Positions 55,427 to 63,751 of a DNA stretch of 64,000 nucleotides are shown here, piece by piece. The DNA comes from Cyanobium sp. NIES-981 (GTDB lineage Bacteria > Cyanobacteriota > Cyanobacteriia > PCC-6307 > Cyanobiaceae), in assembly GCF_900088535.1 (NCBI RefSeq), contig NZ_LT578417.1, forward strand, positions 1,984,001 through 2,048,000, in the 5' to 3' direction. Positions within the stretch are counted from its first letter, which is position 1; every line of letters starts with the position of its first letter. A model generated the notes under the pieces. The model worked only from the letters and a program-made list of their open reading frames with translations. It had not been told where the DNA came from and did no database searches. The position numbers were made by a program, and so were the translations under genes.

Positions 55427-55701
55427 GCCTCTATCTGCTCGACCTGCGGGTGCCAGTGCTGCTGCTGGTGCTGCTGCTGCAACCGGCGGCCAGCGGGGCC
55501 GACAACGACCTCAACCCCGACATCGAGACCATGTGCGAGGGCCTGGCCGTGATCAACCGGGAGCTGGGCGCCACCGCCGCCCCCGGCTCACCGATGGGAC
55601 GGCGCATGCAGCAGGAACTCTCGGTGAGTGCCGCCCAGTACGACGCCCTCTGGACGCTGATGAAGCTCACCCCCACGCCCACCTGCACGGAGCTCCACTG
55701 A
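55372..55701 (+). CDS. Small exported protein, function unknown
   Basis: Open frame up to 109 aa. The likely real protein starts later, at a GTG at 55450, giving about 83 aa with a hydrophobic leader (VPVLLLVLLLQPAASGA) then a mature helical part with Cys residues (IETMCEGLAVINRELG and PTPTCTELH). A GTG at 55372 lies inside the previous gene. It overlaps or directly follows the repeat-domain protein, so the pair may be co-expressed. The family was not recognised. Confidence 0.55.
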   Translation: MPLRLQGPLQAGGAPQELSLYLLDLRVPVLLLVLLLQPAASGADNDLNPDIETMCEGLAVINRELGATAAPGSPMGRRMQQELSVSAAQYDALWTLMKLTPTPTCTELH

Positions 55702-55720
55702 GCGCTCTACTGGGCGCCCC

Positions 55721-56428
55721 TCATCCCTGGCCGAGCGTGATCACCGTGAGGTGGTGCAGGCCCTCGATGCCCTCCCAGCCCAGGTACAGCCCCAGCACCA
55801 GCGCCAGCACCCCCACCAGCCACTCCGCCCGGTGGATCAGCCAGTCGTTCAGGGCGGTGAACAGGTGGCGCACCCTGCCGCCGCTCAGCCACCAGGCCAG
55901 CGGCGGCAGCAGCAGCAGCGAGGTGGTGACGGCCACGAACACCGCGCCCACTTCCAGATCCCCCCACAGGCTGGTGTGGTTGGTCAGCAGCATCCCCCCT
56001 TCCTTGAGGTAGAAAACCAGGTTCTCCGGGCTCACCAGGGCGCAGCCCGCCCCGAGCCCCAGCAGCGGCAGCCACTCCAGCTCCGGCAGCTGGGCCATCA
56101 GCTGCATCGCCCAGTTCTCCTCCCCCAGGGTCACGGCGGGGGTGAGCTGGAACAGCCCCAGCCCCAGCAGCGCACCGGCGCTCAGCAGATCCAGCTGCAC
56201 CTGGGCCCTGGTGCCCAGATGCAACGCCCAGCTGAAGCGGCTGCCGATCAGCACCACCGCGCCGAGGGCGCCGCCGTTGGCCAGCACCCATCCCCCCAGG
56301 TAGGTGGCGCAGCGCCGCAGCGGCTGCCGGCCCAGCATCAGCAGGGCCACCAGGGCGATGTTGATCGGACTGAACGCGATGCCGAGCCCGTAGGCGAGCG
56401 TCTGGGTAAGCCAGTGAAAGGGGAGCAT
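55721..56428 (-). CDS. GAP family membrane protein
   Basis: Membrane protein of 235 aa with six hydrophobic segments, arranged as two repeats of three. It resembles the GAP (Sap, sulfolipid-1-addressing) family, related to LysE-type exporters: the N-terminus has GLGIAFSPINIALVALLMLG and the repeat has GAGCALVSPENLVFYLKEGG, each with the SP(E/I)N signature. Export of a small metabolite or lipid is possible. The ATG at 56428 lies 49 bp from the divergent APC permease gene. Confidence 0.8.
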   Translation of the reverse strand: MLPFHWLTQTLAYGLGIAFSPINIALVALLMLGRQPLRRCATYLGGWVLANGGALGAVVLIGSRFSWALHLGTRAQVQLDLLSAGALLGLGLFQLTPAVTLGEENWAMQLMAQLPELEWLPLLGLGAGCALVSPENLVFYLKEGGMLLTNHTSLWGDLEVGAVFVAVTTSLLLLPPLAWWLSGGRVRHLFTALNDWLIHRAEWLVGVLALVLGLYLGWEGIEGLHHLTVITLGQG

Positions 56429-56477
56429 CGCTTGGAAATCCGGGCGAGAACCTACCAGAACCCGCCAGACTCCGCCC

Positions 56478-57905
56478 ATGAGCTCCCCCGCCCCCGGCAA
56501 GCTGCAGCAGGTGCTGGGCCTGGGGTTCGGGCTGGCCGGCGCCGTGGGCGGCACCATCGGCGCCGGCATCCTGGTGACCCCCGGCCTGGTGGCCGCCCAG
56601 CTGGCCGCGCCCTGGCTGATCCTGGCCGCCTGGCTGCTGGGCGGGCTCTATGCCGTGCTCGGAGCCCTGTGCGTGGCCGAGCTGGCCAGCAGCCTGCCCC
56701 GGGCCGGCGGCTGGTACGTGTACGCCGAGCGGGCCTTCGGCCTGCGGGCCGGCGGCCTGGTGGGGTGGACCGACTGGCTCGCCCACTGCATCGGCCTGGC
56801 CTGGGTGGCCACCACCACCGGCGAGCTGGTGGCCCTGCTGCTGCCCGCTGCCGCCCTGCCACCGCAGCTGATCAGCCTGCTCGCCATCGCCGCCTTCGGC
56901 CTGATCCAGTGGCGCGGCGTGAAGGCCGGCAGCGCCAGCCAGGAGCTGCTCAGCCTGGCCAAGGCGGCGGCCTTCCTCGCCCTGGTGCTGGCCTGCTTCC
57001 TGCTGCCTGTCGAGGCCGGCCTCGACGCCGGCCTCGACGCCGCCACCGCGCCGGACCTGGCGCCACCGCCGCTGGCCTGGGGCGGCCTCAGCCTGGCCCT
57101 GCTGGCCGCCCTGCAGCCGGTGATCACCACCTACGACGGCTGGGCCAGCCCCATCTACTTCTCCGAGGAGTTCACCGATCCCGCCCACGACCTGCCCCGC
57201 TCCCTGATCGGCGGCGTGCTGGCCGTGCTGGCGCTCTACCTGCTGATCAACGCCGCCCTGCTGCACGTGCTCTCCCCGGCCCAGCTGGCGGACTCGCCCC
57301 TGCCTGCGGCCGATGCCGCCAAGCTGCTGGCCGGCGCCGGCGGCGGGGTGCTGATCACCGGGGTGGCCCTGGTGGCCCTGCTGGGGCTGATCAACACCGT
57401 GGTGATGGCCGCCCCCCGCATCCTCTACGGCCTCAGCCGCGACGGTCTCTTCCCCGCCACCGCCCTGGCGGTGAACGCCGGCGGCACCCCCACCGGCGCC
57501 CTCGGCCTCACCCTGGCCCTCACCGCCGTGCTGGTGCTGGCCGGCTCGTTCGAGCACCTGCTGGCCATGGCCGCCTTCCTCTACGTGGGCCTGCCCCTGG
57601 TGGGCATCGCCGCCCTGATCACCCTGCGGCTCAGGGAACCCGGGCTGGCGCGGCCGTTCCGGCTGCCCGCCTACCCGCTGGCGCCGCTGCTGATCGCCCT
57701 GGTGTCCACAGCGTTCCTGACCGCGGCCCTGCTGCAGGACACCACCAACAGCCTCGCCGCCCTGGCGCTGGCCGCCGTGGGGCTGCTCATTCCGCGGCGG
57801 CAGGCGGAAGCCCCTCCTGCCGCTGCCGGTCCTGCCGCTGCCCCTCCATCAGCTGCCAAGCCTGCCGCAGGGTGCCCGCCTCCCCCAGATTGCCCGGAAA
57901 GGTGA
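56478..57905 (+). CDS. APC-family amino acid permease
   Basis: Permease of 475 aa with about 12 transmembrane segments. The first unwound helix shows GAVGGTIGAGILVTPG, the APC substrate-binding motif. The sixth has YDGWASPIYFSEEF, typical of LAT-like APC members, followed by DLPRSLIGG. The C-terminal 50 residues are Pro/Ala-rich and cytoplasmic. Substrate is likely an amino acid or amine. The last 119 nt overlap the convergent kinase-like gene. Confidence 0.85.
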   Translation: MSSPAPGKLQQVLGLGFGLAGAVGGTIGAGILVTPGLVAAQLAAPWLILAAWLLGGLYAVLGALCVAELASSLPRAGGWYVYAERAFGLRAGGLVGWTDWLAHCIGLAWVATTTGELVALLLPAAALPPQLISLLAIAAFGLIQWRGVKAGSASQELLSLAKAAAFLALVLACFLLPVEAGLDAGLDAATAPDLAPPPLAWGGLSLALLAALQPVITTYDGWASPIYFSEEFTDPAHDLPRSLIGGVLAVLALYLLINAALLHVLSPAQLADSPLPAADAAKLLAGAGGGVLITGVALVALLGLINTVVMAAPRILYGLSRDGLFPATALAVNAGGTPTGALGLTLALTAVLVLAGSFEHLLAMAAFLYVGLPLVGIAALITLRLREPGLARPFRLPAYPLAPLLIALVSTAFLTAALLQDTTNSLAALALAAVGLLIPRRQAEAPPAAAGPAAAPPSAAKPAAGCPPPPDCPER

Positions 57906-59253
57906 GCACCGGCAGCCGCGGCACCGGGGGGCCATCGGGCGTGAGCACCAGCGAGAGGCCGGGCAGCAGCTGCCCCTGCAGCTCCACCGCCGCCAGATCC
58001 AGCCCCTCGCTCAGCAGCGCCTGGGTGGTGATGCCCCCCTTGCTGATCACGTAGCCCAGCCGCGGCGCCAGGGCCCCGGCCAGGCGCGCCATCAGGGACG
58101 CCAGACCCTCCCCCAGCCGCCGCCGCTCGGCGGGGCTGGCGCAGCGCAGCTCGCCGCGGCTGGTGTGCAGCACCGGGGTGAGGCCGTCGGCAAGGCAGGT
58201 CAGCAGCTGCCCGCGCCAGGCCTGCTCCAGCGAGGCCAGCAGCTCCGCCGGCAGGGGCCCCTCCAGCACCCGGGCCAGGCGCGCCACCGGCAGCTCCACC
58301 GCCCGGCAGCCCGGCTCGGCCAGCAGCGCCGCCAGCTGGGCATCGGCCAGGGGCACATGGGAGCCCACCAGCACCAGGCCCGGCAGCGGCCCTTGGGGTC
58401 CGCGTCGCCGCAGGCCCGCCAGGCCGGCGGCATCGAGGGGCTGGCTCGGCAGCGCCACCAAGCCGTTGAGCAGGCTGGCGGCCGACTGGAACAGGAACCG
58501 CCGCGGCCGGCCCCAGCGCTCAGCCGCGGCTGGCGCCGTGAGCTCCCGCACCGCGGCTCCCAGGGCCGCCAGCTGCCGCGGCCGCTCCGCATCCACCGCC
58601 ACCAGCCGGTTGCCCTCCAGCGCCGCCAGCCGGGCGCAGAGCGCCGCGTGGCCCTCGGCCGAGGCCGCCGCCGCATCCAGCTCGACCAGCCCCAGCCTCT
58701 CCACGCTGGCCGCCGCGATCCGGCCGCCGCTCCTCTCCTCGGCCCACTCCGCCAGATCGCTGCTGCCGTAGCCGAACAGGCCGTCGCGGGCGAAGGGGGT
58801 GGTGTGCACCGGCTCCCCGTTCAGCAGATGCACGCCGTGCACGGTGGTGCGGCCCCCCGGCAGGAACGCCGGCGCCAGGAACGTGGCCTCGAAGCCCTGC
58901 GATGGCCCACCGCCCGCGCCCCCCTCCCCGCCCAGCTCCGCGGCAATCACGTCGCACTCCAGCGGGAAGTGGCTGCGCAGGGTGGAGTCTCCCCGGCTCA
59001 CGATCAGCCAGTGGCGGCAGCGGCCCTCGGCCTGCTCCGCCGCCACGGCCCGGCGCAGGGCGCGGCAGATCTCCGCCACCCGCTCCGCCGCCGCCGCCGG
59101 CGCCAGGGCGCGGGTGTTGGCCAGCACGAACAGCAGCGGCGAGGGGTGGGCCAGACCCCGCCGCAGGGTGGCCGGATCCCAGCGCAGCAGCAGCGGGCAG
59201 CCGTGCACCGTCTGCGATCCGGTGGGGTCGTCGTCGAGCACCACAACCTTCAT
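57787..59253 (-). CDS. Four-carbon acid sugar kinase family protein (DUF1537-like)
   Basis: Protein of 488 aa resembling four-carbon acid sugar kinases (OtnK/DtnK). The N-terminal domain has VVLDDDPTGSQTVHG, ANTRAL and VSRGDSTLRSHFPLE, which bind the sugar acid. The C-terminal nucleotide-binding domain has LVLVGSHVPLADAQLAALL and GYVISKGGITTQALL and ends with an FPGNLG segment. Known members phosphorylate D-erythronate or D-threonate. It is divergent from glcE with only 14 bp between starts, hinting at a link to photorespiratory acids. The 3' end overlaps the permease gene by 119 nt. Confidence 0.85.
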   Translation of the reverse strand: MKVVVLDDDPTGSQTVHGCPLLLRWDPATLRRGLAHPSPLLFVLANTRALAPAAAAERVAEICRALRRAVAAEQAEGRCRHWLIVSRGDSTLRSHFPLECDVIAAELGGEGGAGGGPSQGFEATFLAPAFLPGGRTTVHGVHLLNGEPVHTTPFARDGLFGYGSSDLAEWAEERSGGRIAAASVERLGLVELDAAAASAEGHAALCARLAALEGNRLVAVDAERPRQLAALGAAVRELTAPAAAERWGRPRRFLFQSAASLLNGLVALPSQPLDAAGLAGLRRRGPQGPLPGLVLVGSHVPLADAQLAALLAEPGCRAVELPVARLARVLEGPLPAELLASLEQAWRGQLLTCLADGLTPVLHTSRGELRCASPAERRRLGEGLASLMARLAGALAPRLGYVISKGGITTQALLSEGLDLAAVELQGQLLPGLSLVLTPDGPPVPRLPVLTFPGNLGEAGTLRQAWQLMEGQRQDRQRQEGLPPAAAE

Positions 59254-59267
59254 GGCACCATCGTGCC

Positions 59268-60527
59268 GTGATCACCCCCGAGCCCCGCGAGCTGCCGCAC
59301 CTGGTGCAGGACCTGCACCAGCGCAACCGGCCGTGGCTGCCCGCCGGGCTGGCCAGCCGGCTGGACTGGGGGCCGCCGGTGGCCCGGCCCCACACGGTGC
59401 TGAGCTGCGCCCGGCTGAACCGGATCCTGGAGCACAACCCCGGCGACTTCACCATCACGGTGGAGGCCGGTACACCATTGGTAGCAGTGCAGCAGGCGCT
59501 TCAACCCCACGGGCAGTGGCTGCCGCTGGACTGGCCCTGGGGCAGCGGCCCGGCCGGCGAGGGCTCCGGCTCCATCGGCGGCCTGGTGGCCCGCGGCCAG
59601 GCCGGCGGCTACCGCCAGCGCTACCTGGGCGTGCGCGACCAGATGATCGGCATCCACCTGCTGCGCAGCGACGGCGTGGCCGCCCGCGCCGGCGGCAAGG
59701 TGGTGAAGAACGTGGCCGGCTACGACCTGATGCGGCTGCTGTGCGGCAGCTGGGGCTCCCTCGCCCTGATCACCGCCGTGACCCTGCGCACCCAGCCGAT
59801 CCCGCCCCACCGCCAGGGGCTGCGGCTGCAGGGCCCCACCGCCGCCCTGGCGGCCTTCAGCCGCTGGCTGCTCGGCTCCAGCCTCAGCCCCGAGCGGATC
59901 GACTGGCAGCGGCTGGGCGCCGCCGGCTCAGGCGCCGGGCCCGGCGCCGACACCCTGCTGATCAGCCTGGCCAGCATCAGCGCCCAGACCCTCCAGGAGC
60001 AGATCGCCTGCATCGAGGAGAAGGCTGGGGCGGCCCCCGGCGCAGCGGCGGGGGCCGACAGCGGGTCCCTCCTTGTCCACCGCCTGGCGGCGGACGAGCT
60101 GGCAGCGGCGGAGGCCCCCAGCCCCGGCGCTGGCCCCGGCGCGGGCAGCGACGCTGCTGCCGGCGCCGCCTGGCTGCTGCGGCTCGGCGTGCGCCCCGAG
60201 CGGGTGCCCGACCTGCTCACCACCCCGGCCCTGGCCGGCCTGGAGCTGGTGCTGGGCGCCGGCAGCGGCCTCGGCCATGCCTGGGGGAGCGCCGCCGTGC
60301 CGGTCCACCGCGTGGAGGCCCTGCGCCGCCACTGCCGTGAGGCCGGGGGCATGGTCACGGTGCTGCGGCAGCCGGGCGGGAGCAGCATCCCCGCCTGGCT
60401 GGATGCACCATCGCGGCCCCTGATCGAGGCCGTCAAGCGGCAGTTCGATCCGAAGCAGCAGCTGGCACGGGGTCGGCTGCCGGGGGTGGAGCCGCCTGGG
60501 GTTGCGGAGCCGCCGCCGGCTGGCTGA
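59268..60527 (+). CDS. glcE: Glycolate dehydrogenase FAD-binding subunit GlcE
   Basis: FAD-binding subunit (419 aa) of glycolate dehydrogenase. The FAD_binding_4 fold shows ITVEAGTPLVAVQQAL, GEGSGSIGGLVARGQAGGYRQRYLGVRDQMIG and the GlcE hallmark GGKVVKNVAGYDLMRLLCGSWG. The C-terminus ends with IEAVKRQFDPKQQLARGRLPG. A GTG at 59268 is the probable start, 14 bp from the divergent kinase-like gene. Its partner glcF is at 42596. The last 95 nt overlap the convergent hydrolase gene. Confidence 0.92.
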   Translation: MITPEPRELPHLVQDLHQRNRPWLPAGLASRLDWGPPVARPHTVLSCARLNRILEHNPGDFTITVEAGTPLVAVQQALQPHGQWLPLDWPWGSGPAGEGSGSIGGLVARGQAGGYRQRYLGVRDQMIGIHLLRSDGVAARAGGKVVKNVAGYDLMRLLCGSWGSLALITAVTLRTQPIPPHRQGLRLQGPTAALAAFSRWLLGSSLSPERIDWQRLGAAGSGAGPGADTLLISLASISAQTLQEQIACIEEKAGAAPGAAAGADSGSLLVHRLAADELAAAEAPSPGAGPGAGSDAAAGAAWLLRLGVRPERVPDLLTTPALAGLELVLGAGSGLGHAWGSAAVPVHRVEALRRHCREAGGMVTVLRQPGGSSIPAWLDAPSRPLIEAVKRQFDPKQQLARGRLPGVEPPGVAEPPPAG

Positions 60528-61401
60528 GGCCCGCCAGCCACTGCAGCAGGGCGGTGTTCACCTGGTCGGGCACCTCGTCGTGGGGACAGTGGCCCGCCTC
60601 CAGCACCACCTCCGTGGTGGCCGCCGGGGCGTGGCGCTGGAAGGCGGCGCGGCGGCCGGCGGCGTTGATCCAGGGATCGCGGATGCCCCAGAGCAGCAGC
60701 AGCGGGCAGCCCAGCTGGGCGAACAGTTCATCGAGGGGCTGGCCCCGGGGGATGTCGAACACGGTGCGGAACACCCCGAAGGCGCCCGGATCGAGGGAAG
60801 GCCGCCGGATCGCCTCCACCAGCGCGTCATCCACGTTGGTGCGGTCGATGTACACCTGGTTCAGGGTGCGGCGGATCGTGGCCGGGCGCCGCAGGTTCTC
60901 GAACAGCAGCCGCTGCAGCACAGGGCTTCTCAGCAGGGCGGAGCCGATCGTCTGCCGCGTGATCGCCCCCCAGCCCCGGGGCGGGGCCTGCTCATCACTG
61001 AACGGACCGGCCGCGTTGAGCAGGGCCACCCCCGCCGCCTGCTCCCCCAGGGCCGCCCCGGCCGCCAGGGAGGCGAAGCCGCCGAGCGAGTTGCCCACCA
61101 GCACCACGGGCCGGCCGATCCGCTCCTGCACGTAGGCCAGAAGCTGATCCCGCCACAGGGCGCCGCCGTAGGCCAGCCCCGCCGGCTTGGCGCTGCGGCC
61201 GAAGCCCAGCAGATCCACAGCATGCACCTCATGGGTGGCGGCCAGGGCGGGGATGTTGTGGCGCCAGTGGTCCGTGGAGGCGCCGAAGCCATGCACCAGC
61301 AGCACCGCTGGCCCCTCGGGGTTCTCGGGCCCCGCCACCACGGCGTGCACGGGGTGGCCCTGGTAGCTCCAGGGCTGGGCAATCGGCTGATCAGGCACCA
61401 C
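60433..61401 (-). CDS. Alpha/beta-fold hydrolase
   Basis: Protein of 322 aa with the alpha/beta hydrolase fold. VLLVHGFGASTDHWRHNIPAL has the oxyanion-hole HGF. The nucleophile Ser is in VVLVGNSLGGFASL, the acid Asp in LLLLWGIRDPWIN and the His in LEAGHCPHDEVPDQV. Cyanobacterial relatives include chlorophyll-associated and epoxide-hydrolase-like proteins; the substrate here is unknown. The 30 C-terminal residues are Pro/Ala-rich and overlap glcE on the other strand, so they may be poorly conserved. Confidence 0.85.
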   Translation of the reverse strand: MVPDQPIAQPWSYQGHPVHAVVAGPENPEGPAVLLVHGFGASTDHWRHNIPALAATHEVHAVDLLGFGRSAKPAGLAYGGALWRDQLLAYVQERIGRPVVLVGNSLGGFASLAAGAALGEQAAGVALLNAAGPFSDEQAPPRGWGAITRQTIGSALLRSPVLQRLLFENLRRPATIRRTLNQVYIDRTNVDDALVEAIRRPSLDPGAFGVFRTVFDIPRGQPLDELFAQLGCPLLLLWGIRDPWINAAGRRAAFQRHAPAATTEVVLEAGHCPHDEVPDQVNTALLQWLAGLSQPAAAPQPQAAPPPAADPVPAAASDRTAA

Positions 61402-61446
61402 GGGCCGGCGGGGAGGGTCGATGCTAGGGAGCCCCGCCGGTTCCCC

Positions 61447-61761
61447 TTGCCCTACGCCAGCCTCGACTGGATCGCCCTGGCCCCGGGCATCGCCCTCTGG
61501 GCCCTGGCCCTCTACCTGCCCCTCAGCCTGCCCCTGGCGCGCCTGGAGGAGGTGCTGGCGGCCGGCTCCCTGCCGGAAGGCGTGCAGCAGCTGCTGCTGG
61601 TGGTGGCCAGCCTGGCCCTGGCCCTGGCGCTCGGCACTCTCACCGAGCTGGGGCTGGGCCTGGCGCTGGGGCCCGGCTGGGCCTCCAGCCTCGGCCTGAT
61701 CGCCGTGGTGTGGGGCCTGTTCACAGCGTTCGCCAGTCGAGCCAGGGAAGACGAGGAATGA
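61447..61761 (+). CDS. Small membrane protein, function unknown
   Basis: Hydrophobic protein of about 104 aa starting at a TTG (61447), the only suitable start in a frame otherwise antisense to the hydrolase gene. Three hydrophobic segments are seen (IALAPGIALWALALYLPL, LLLVVASLALALALGTL, SLGLIAVVWGLFTAF), with a charged C-terminus (SRAREDEE). No domain was recognised. Its 3' end overlaps the convergent ICMT-like gene by 41 nt. It lies 45 bp from the divergent hydrolase start. Confidence 0.6.
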   Translation: MPYASLDWIALAPGIALWALALYLPLSLPLARLEEVLAAGSLPEGVQQLLLVVASLALALALGTLTELGLGLALGPGWASSLGLIAVVWGLFTAFASRAREDEE

Positions 61762-62293
61762 TCGCCGGCGTGGCGGCGCGGTAGGCGGCGTAGGTCGGAT
61801 GCACGGCGGCCAGGGCCCGCTCCTCGCGGCGGGCCTTGCCCCCCAGCACCCCCGCCAGGGCCAGCAGCAGGGCCAGATGCAGCAGGCTGCCCAGGGCCAG
61901 GGTCACCCCCAGGGAGCAGAGCAGCACCGCCTGGTACAGGGGGTGGCGGCAGCGGCCATAGGCACCGCTGGTGACCAGCGCGGCGCCGGGCATGGGCTCG
62001 GGCAGGGGGGTGAGGCTGGGGCCCAGGTTCAGGAACCCCTGCAGCGCCAGCCCCAGGCCCACCAGGAAGAGCGCCACCCCGCCGATCGCCACGGGCAGGG
62101 GCCAGGCGTAGCCCCAGGCCCCGGGCGCCGGCCAGGGCGGCAGCAGGTGGGCGGCGATCAGCAGCAGCTGGGCCAGCAGCCACCACTCACCGCGGCGGTT
62201 GTCGCGCCAGCCCGCCCAGGTGAGGCCCCAGCGCTGCAGCAGCTTGCCTGGGGCCGGGGAGCGCTCAGGTGGGGATTTCGGCGAGGGGGTCAA
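61721..62293 (-). CDS. Isoprenylcysteine carboxyl methyltransferase-like membrane protein
   Basis: Membrane protein of about 190 aa of the ICMT/PEMT superfamily. The first part has three hydrophobic segments. The SAM-binding region is seen as TSGAYGRCRHPLYQAVLL (the RHPxY motif) and KARREERALAAVHPTYAAYRA (EE-x2-L and Y-x2-Y). Bacteria lack prenylated CAAX proteins, so the substrate is probably another lipid or small molecule. The start is uncertain: a TTG at 62293 lies inside the antiporter gene's 3' end. The two genes are probably co-transcribed. Confidence 0.78.
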   Translation of the reverse strand: MTPSPKSPPERSPAPGKLLQRWGLTWAGWRDNRRGEWWLLAQLLLIAAHLLPPWPAPGAWGYAWPLPVAIGGVALFLVGLGLALQGFLNLGPSLTPLPEPMPGAALVTSGAYGRCRHPLYQAVLLCSLGVTLALGSLLHLALLLALAGVLGGKARREERALAAVHPTYAAYRAATPAIIPRLPWLDWRTL

Positions 62294-63620
62294 GGTCTGG
62301 TCCTCCGGATTGGCCGCCCAGCACCAGTCTGAGCAGCACCGGGGCCAGGAAGGTGGTGCCGATCACCATCAGCAGGATCGCCGCCTCCAGGGGCTTGCTC
62401 AGCAGGCCGGCCTGGCTGCCCAGGCCCAGGAAGATCAGGCCCACCTCGCCGCGGGGCATCATCCCCAGCCCCACCACCAGCCGGTTGGTCTTCTCCTTGC
62501 TGAGGTAGCTCCAGCCGGCCGCCACCTTGCCCAGGATCGCCACCGTGAGCAGGAAGCCGGCGATGATCAGGCCCTCGCGGTTGGCGGGATCGAGCGGGTT
62601 CAGCACCGAGAGGTCCATGCCGGTGCCGATCAGCACGAAGAAGATCGTGGCGAACAGCGCCACCAGGGGCTGCACCGTGCCCTGGATGGCATGGTTGTGC
62701 TTCGAGCCGCTGAGGATCAGCCCCGCGGCGAAGGCCCCCAGCGCCGCCTCCAGGCCGATCGCCTGGGCGGCGAAGCAGGAGAGCGACAGCACCACGAAGG
62801 AGGCCACCACCACTTCGCCCGGGGCCTTGAGCCGATCCAGCACCCAGTCGAAGGCGGGGGCGGCGGTGCGGCTCAGGAACAGGGCCGCGGCCACGAACAC
62901 CCCGGCGGCCACCACCAGGCTGAGGATCGGGCCGAAGCTGAAGCCGCCGCCCCCCGCCAGGCTCACCACCACCGCCAGGATCACGATGCCGAGGATGTCG
63001 TCGAGCACCGCGGCGCCGATCACGGTCTGCCCCTCCCGGGTCTTGAGGAACTTCAGTTCGCCGAACACGCTGGCCGTGATGCCGATGGAGGTGGCGGTCA
63101 TGGCCGCGCCGGCGAACACCGCCGGGATCAAGGGCACATCGAACAGGTAGTAGAGCCCCAGGGTGCCCATCGCGAAGGGCAGCACCACGCCGGTCACCGC
63201 CACGGTGGTGGCCTGGGCCCCCACCGCCACCAGCTCGTCGAGCTCACTCTCGAGGCCGGTGAGGAAGAGCAGGGCGTAGAGCCCGATCTCCGACACCGAC
63301 TGGAGATTCGGGAAGGTTTCCTCATAGAGCCCCTGCACCGCCTGGGGGGTGAGATCGGAGAGGGAGCCCAGCAGCCCCAGGCCCCAGCTGCTCAGCTGCG
63401 CCTGGGTGTCGGGCGGCACGATCAGGTGCAGACCCGACACGCCGATCAGCACGCCGGCCACCAGTTCCCCGAGGATCGTGGGCAGCTGGATGCGCACCAT
63501 CAGCTCCGCAAGGATGCGGGCCGCCACGAAGATCACCAGGAATTCGCCGACGGAGATCAGGGTCTCGGCCACCTCGAGCTGGTGGCTGCCCACCTCGAGC
63601 AACAGGGCTGGCAAGGTCAT
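62265..63620 (-). CDS. nhaS3: Cation:proton antiporter, CPA2 family (NhaS3/NapA-like)
   Basis: Membrane antiporter of 451 aa with about 12-13 transmembrane segments. Length and motifs fit Synechocystis NhaS3, an Na+(K+)/H+ antiporter found in the thylakoid membrane. The N-terminus has LPTILGELVAGVLIG, and AVLDDILGIVILAVV carries the Asp-Asp ion-binding pair. GLEAALGAFAAGLILSG and GMMPRGEVGLIFLGLG are other family segments. There is no RCK/TrkA-N domain, unlike KefB/KefC. It probably controls lumen or cytoplasm ion balance. Confidence 0.9.
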   Translation of the reverse strand: MTLPALLLEVGSHQLEVAETLISVGEFLVIFVAARILAELMVRIQLPTILGELVAGVLIGVSGLHLIVPPDTQAQLSSWGLGLLGSLSDLTPQAVQGLYEETFPNLQSVSEIGLYALLFLTGLESELDELVAVGAQATTVAVTGVVLPFAMGTLGLYYLFDVPLIPAVFAGAAMTATSIGITASVFGELKFLKTREGQTVIGAAVLDDILGIVILAVVVSLAGGGGFSFGPILSLVVAAGVFVAAALFLSRTAAPAFDWVLDRLKAPGEVVVASFVVLSLSCFAAQAIGLEAALGAFAAGLILSGSKHNHAIQGTVQPLVALFATIFFVLIGTGMDLSVLNPLDPANREGLIIAGFLLTVAILGKVAAGWSYLSKEKTNRLVVGLGMMPRGEVGLIFLGLGSQAGLLSKPLEAAILLMVIGTTFLAPVLLRLVLGGQSGGPDLDPLAEIPT

Positions 63621-63751
63621 GAAGGTCTGCTGATGGCGCCGACGGTACCGCCGGTGCCGATGTTCGGACGCAGATCTCTAGGCAGTCACGCCCTGCGCCC
63701 GTGGCCACCATCGCTACCGTCCGACTAGGCCATTGCCGGCAGCTGAACGCG

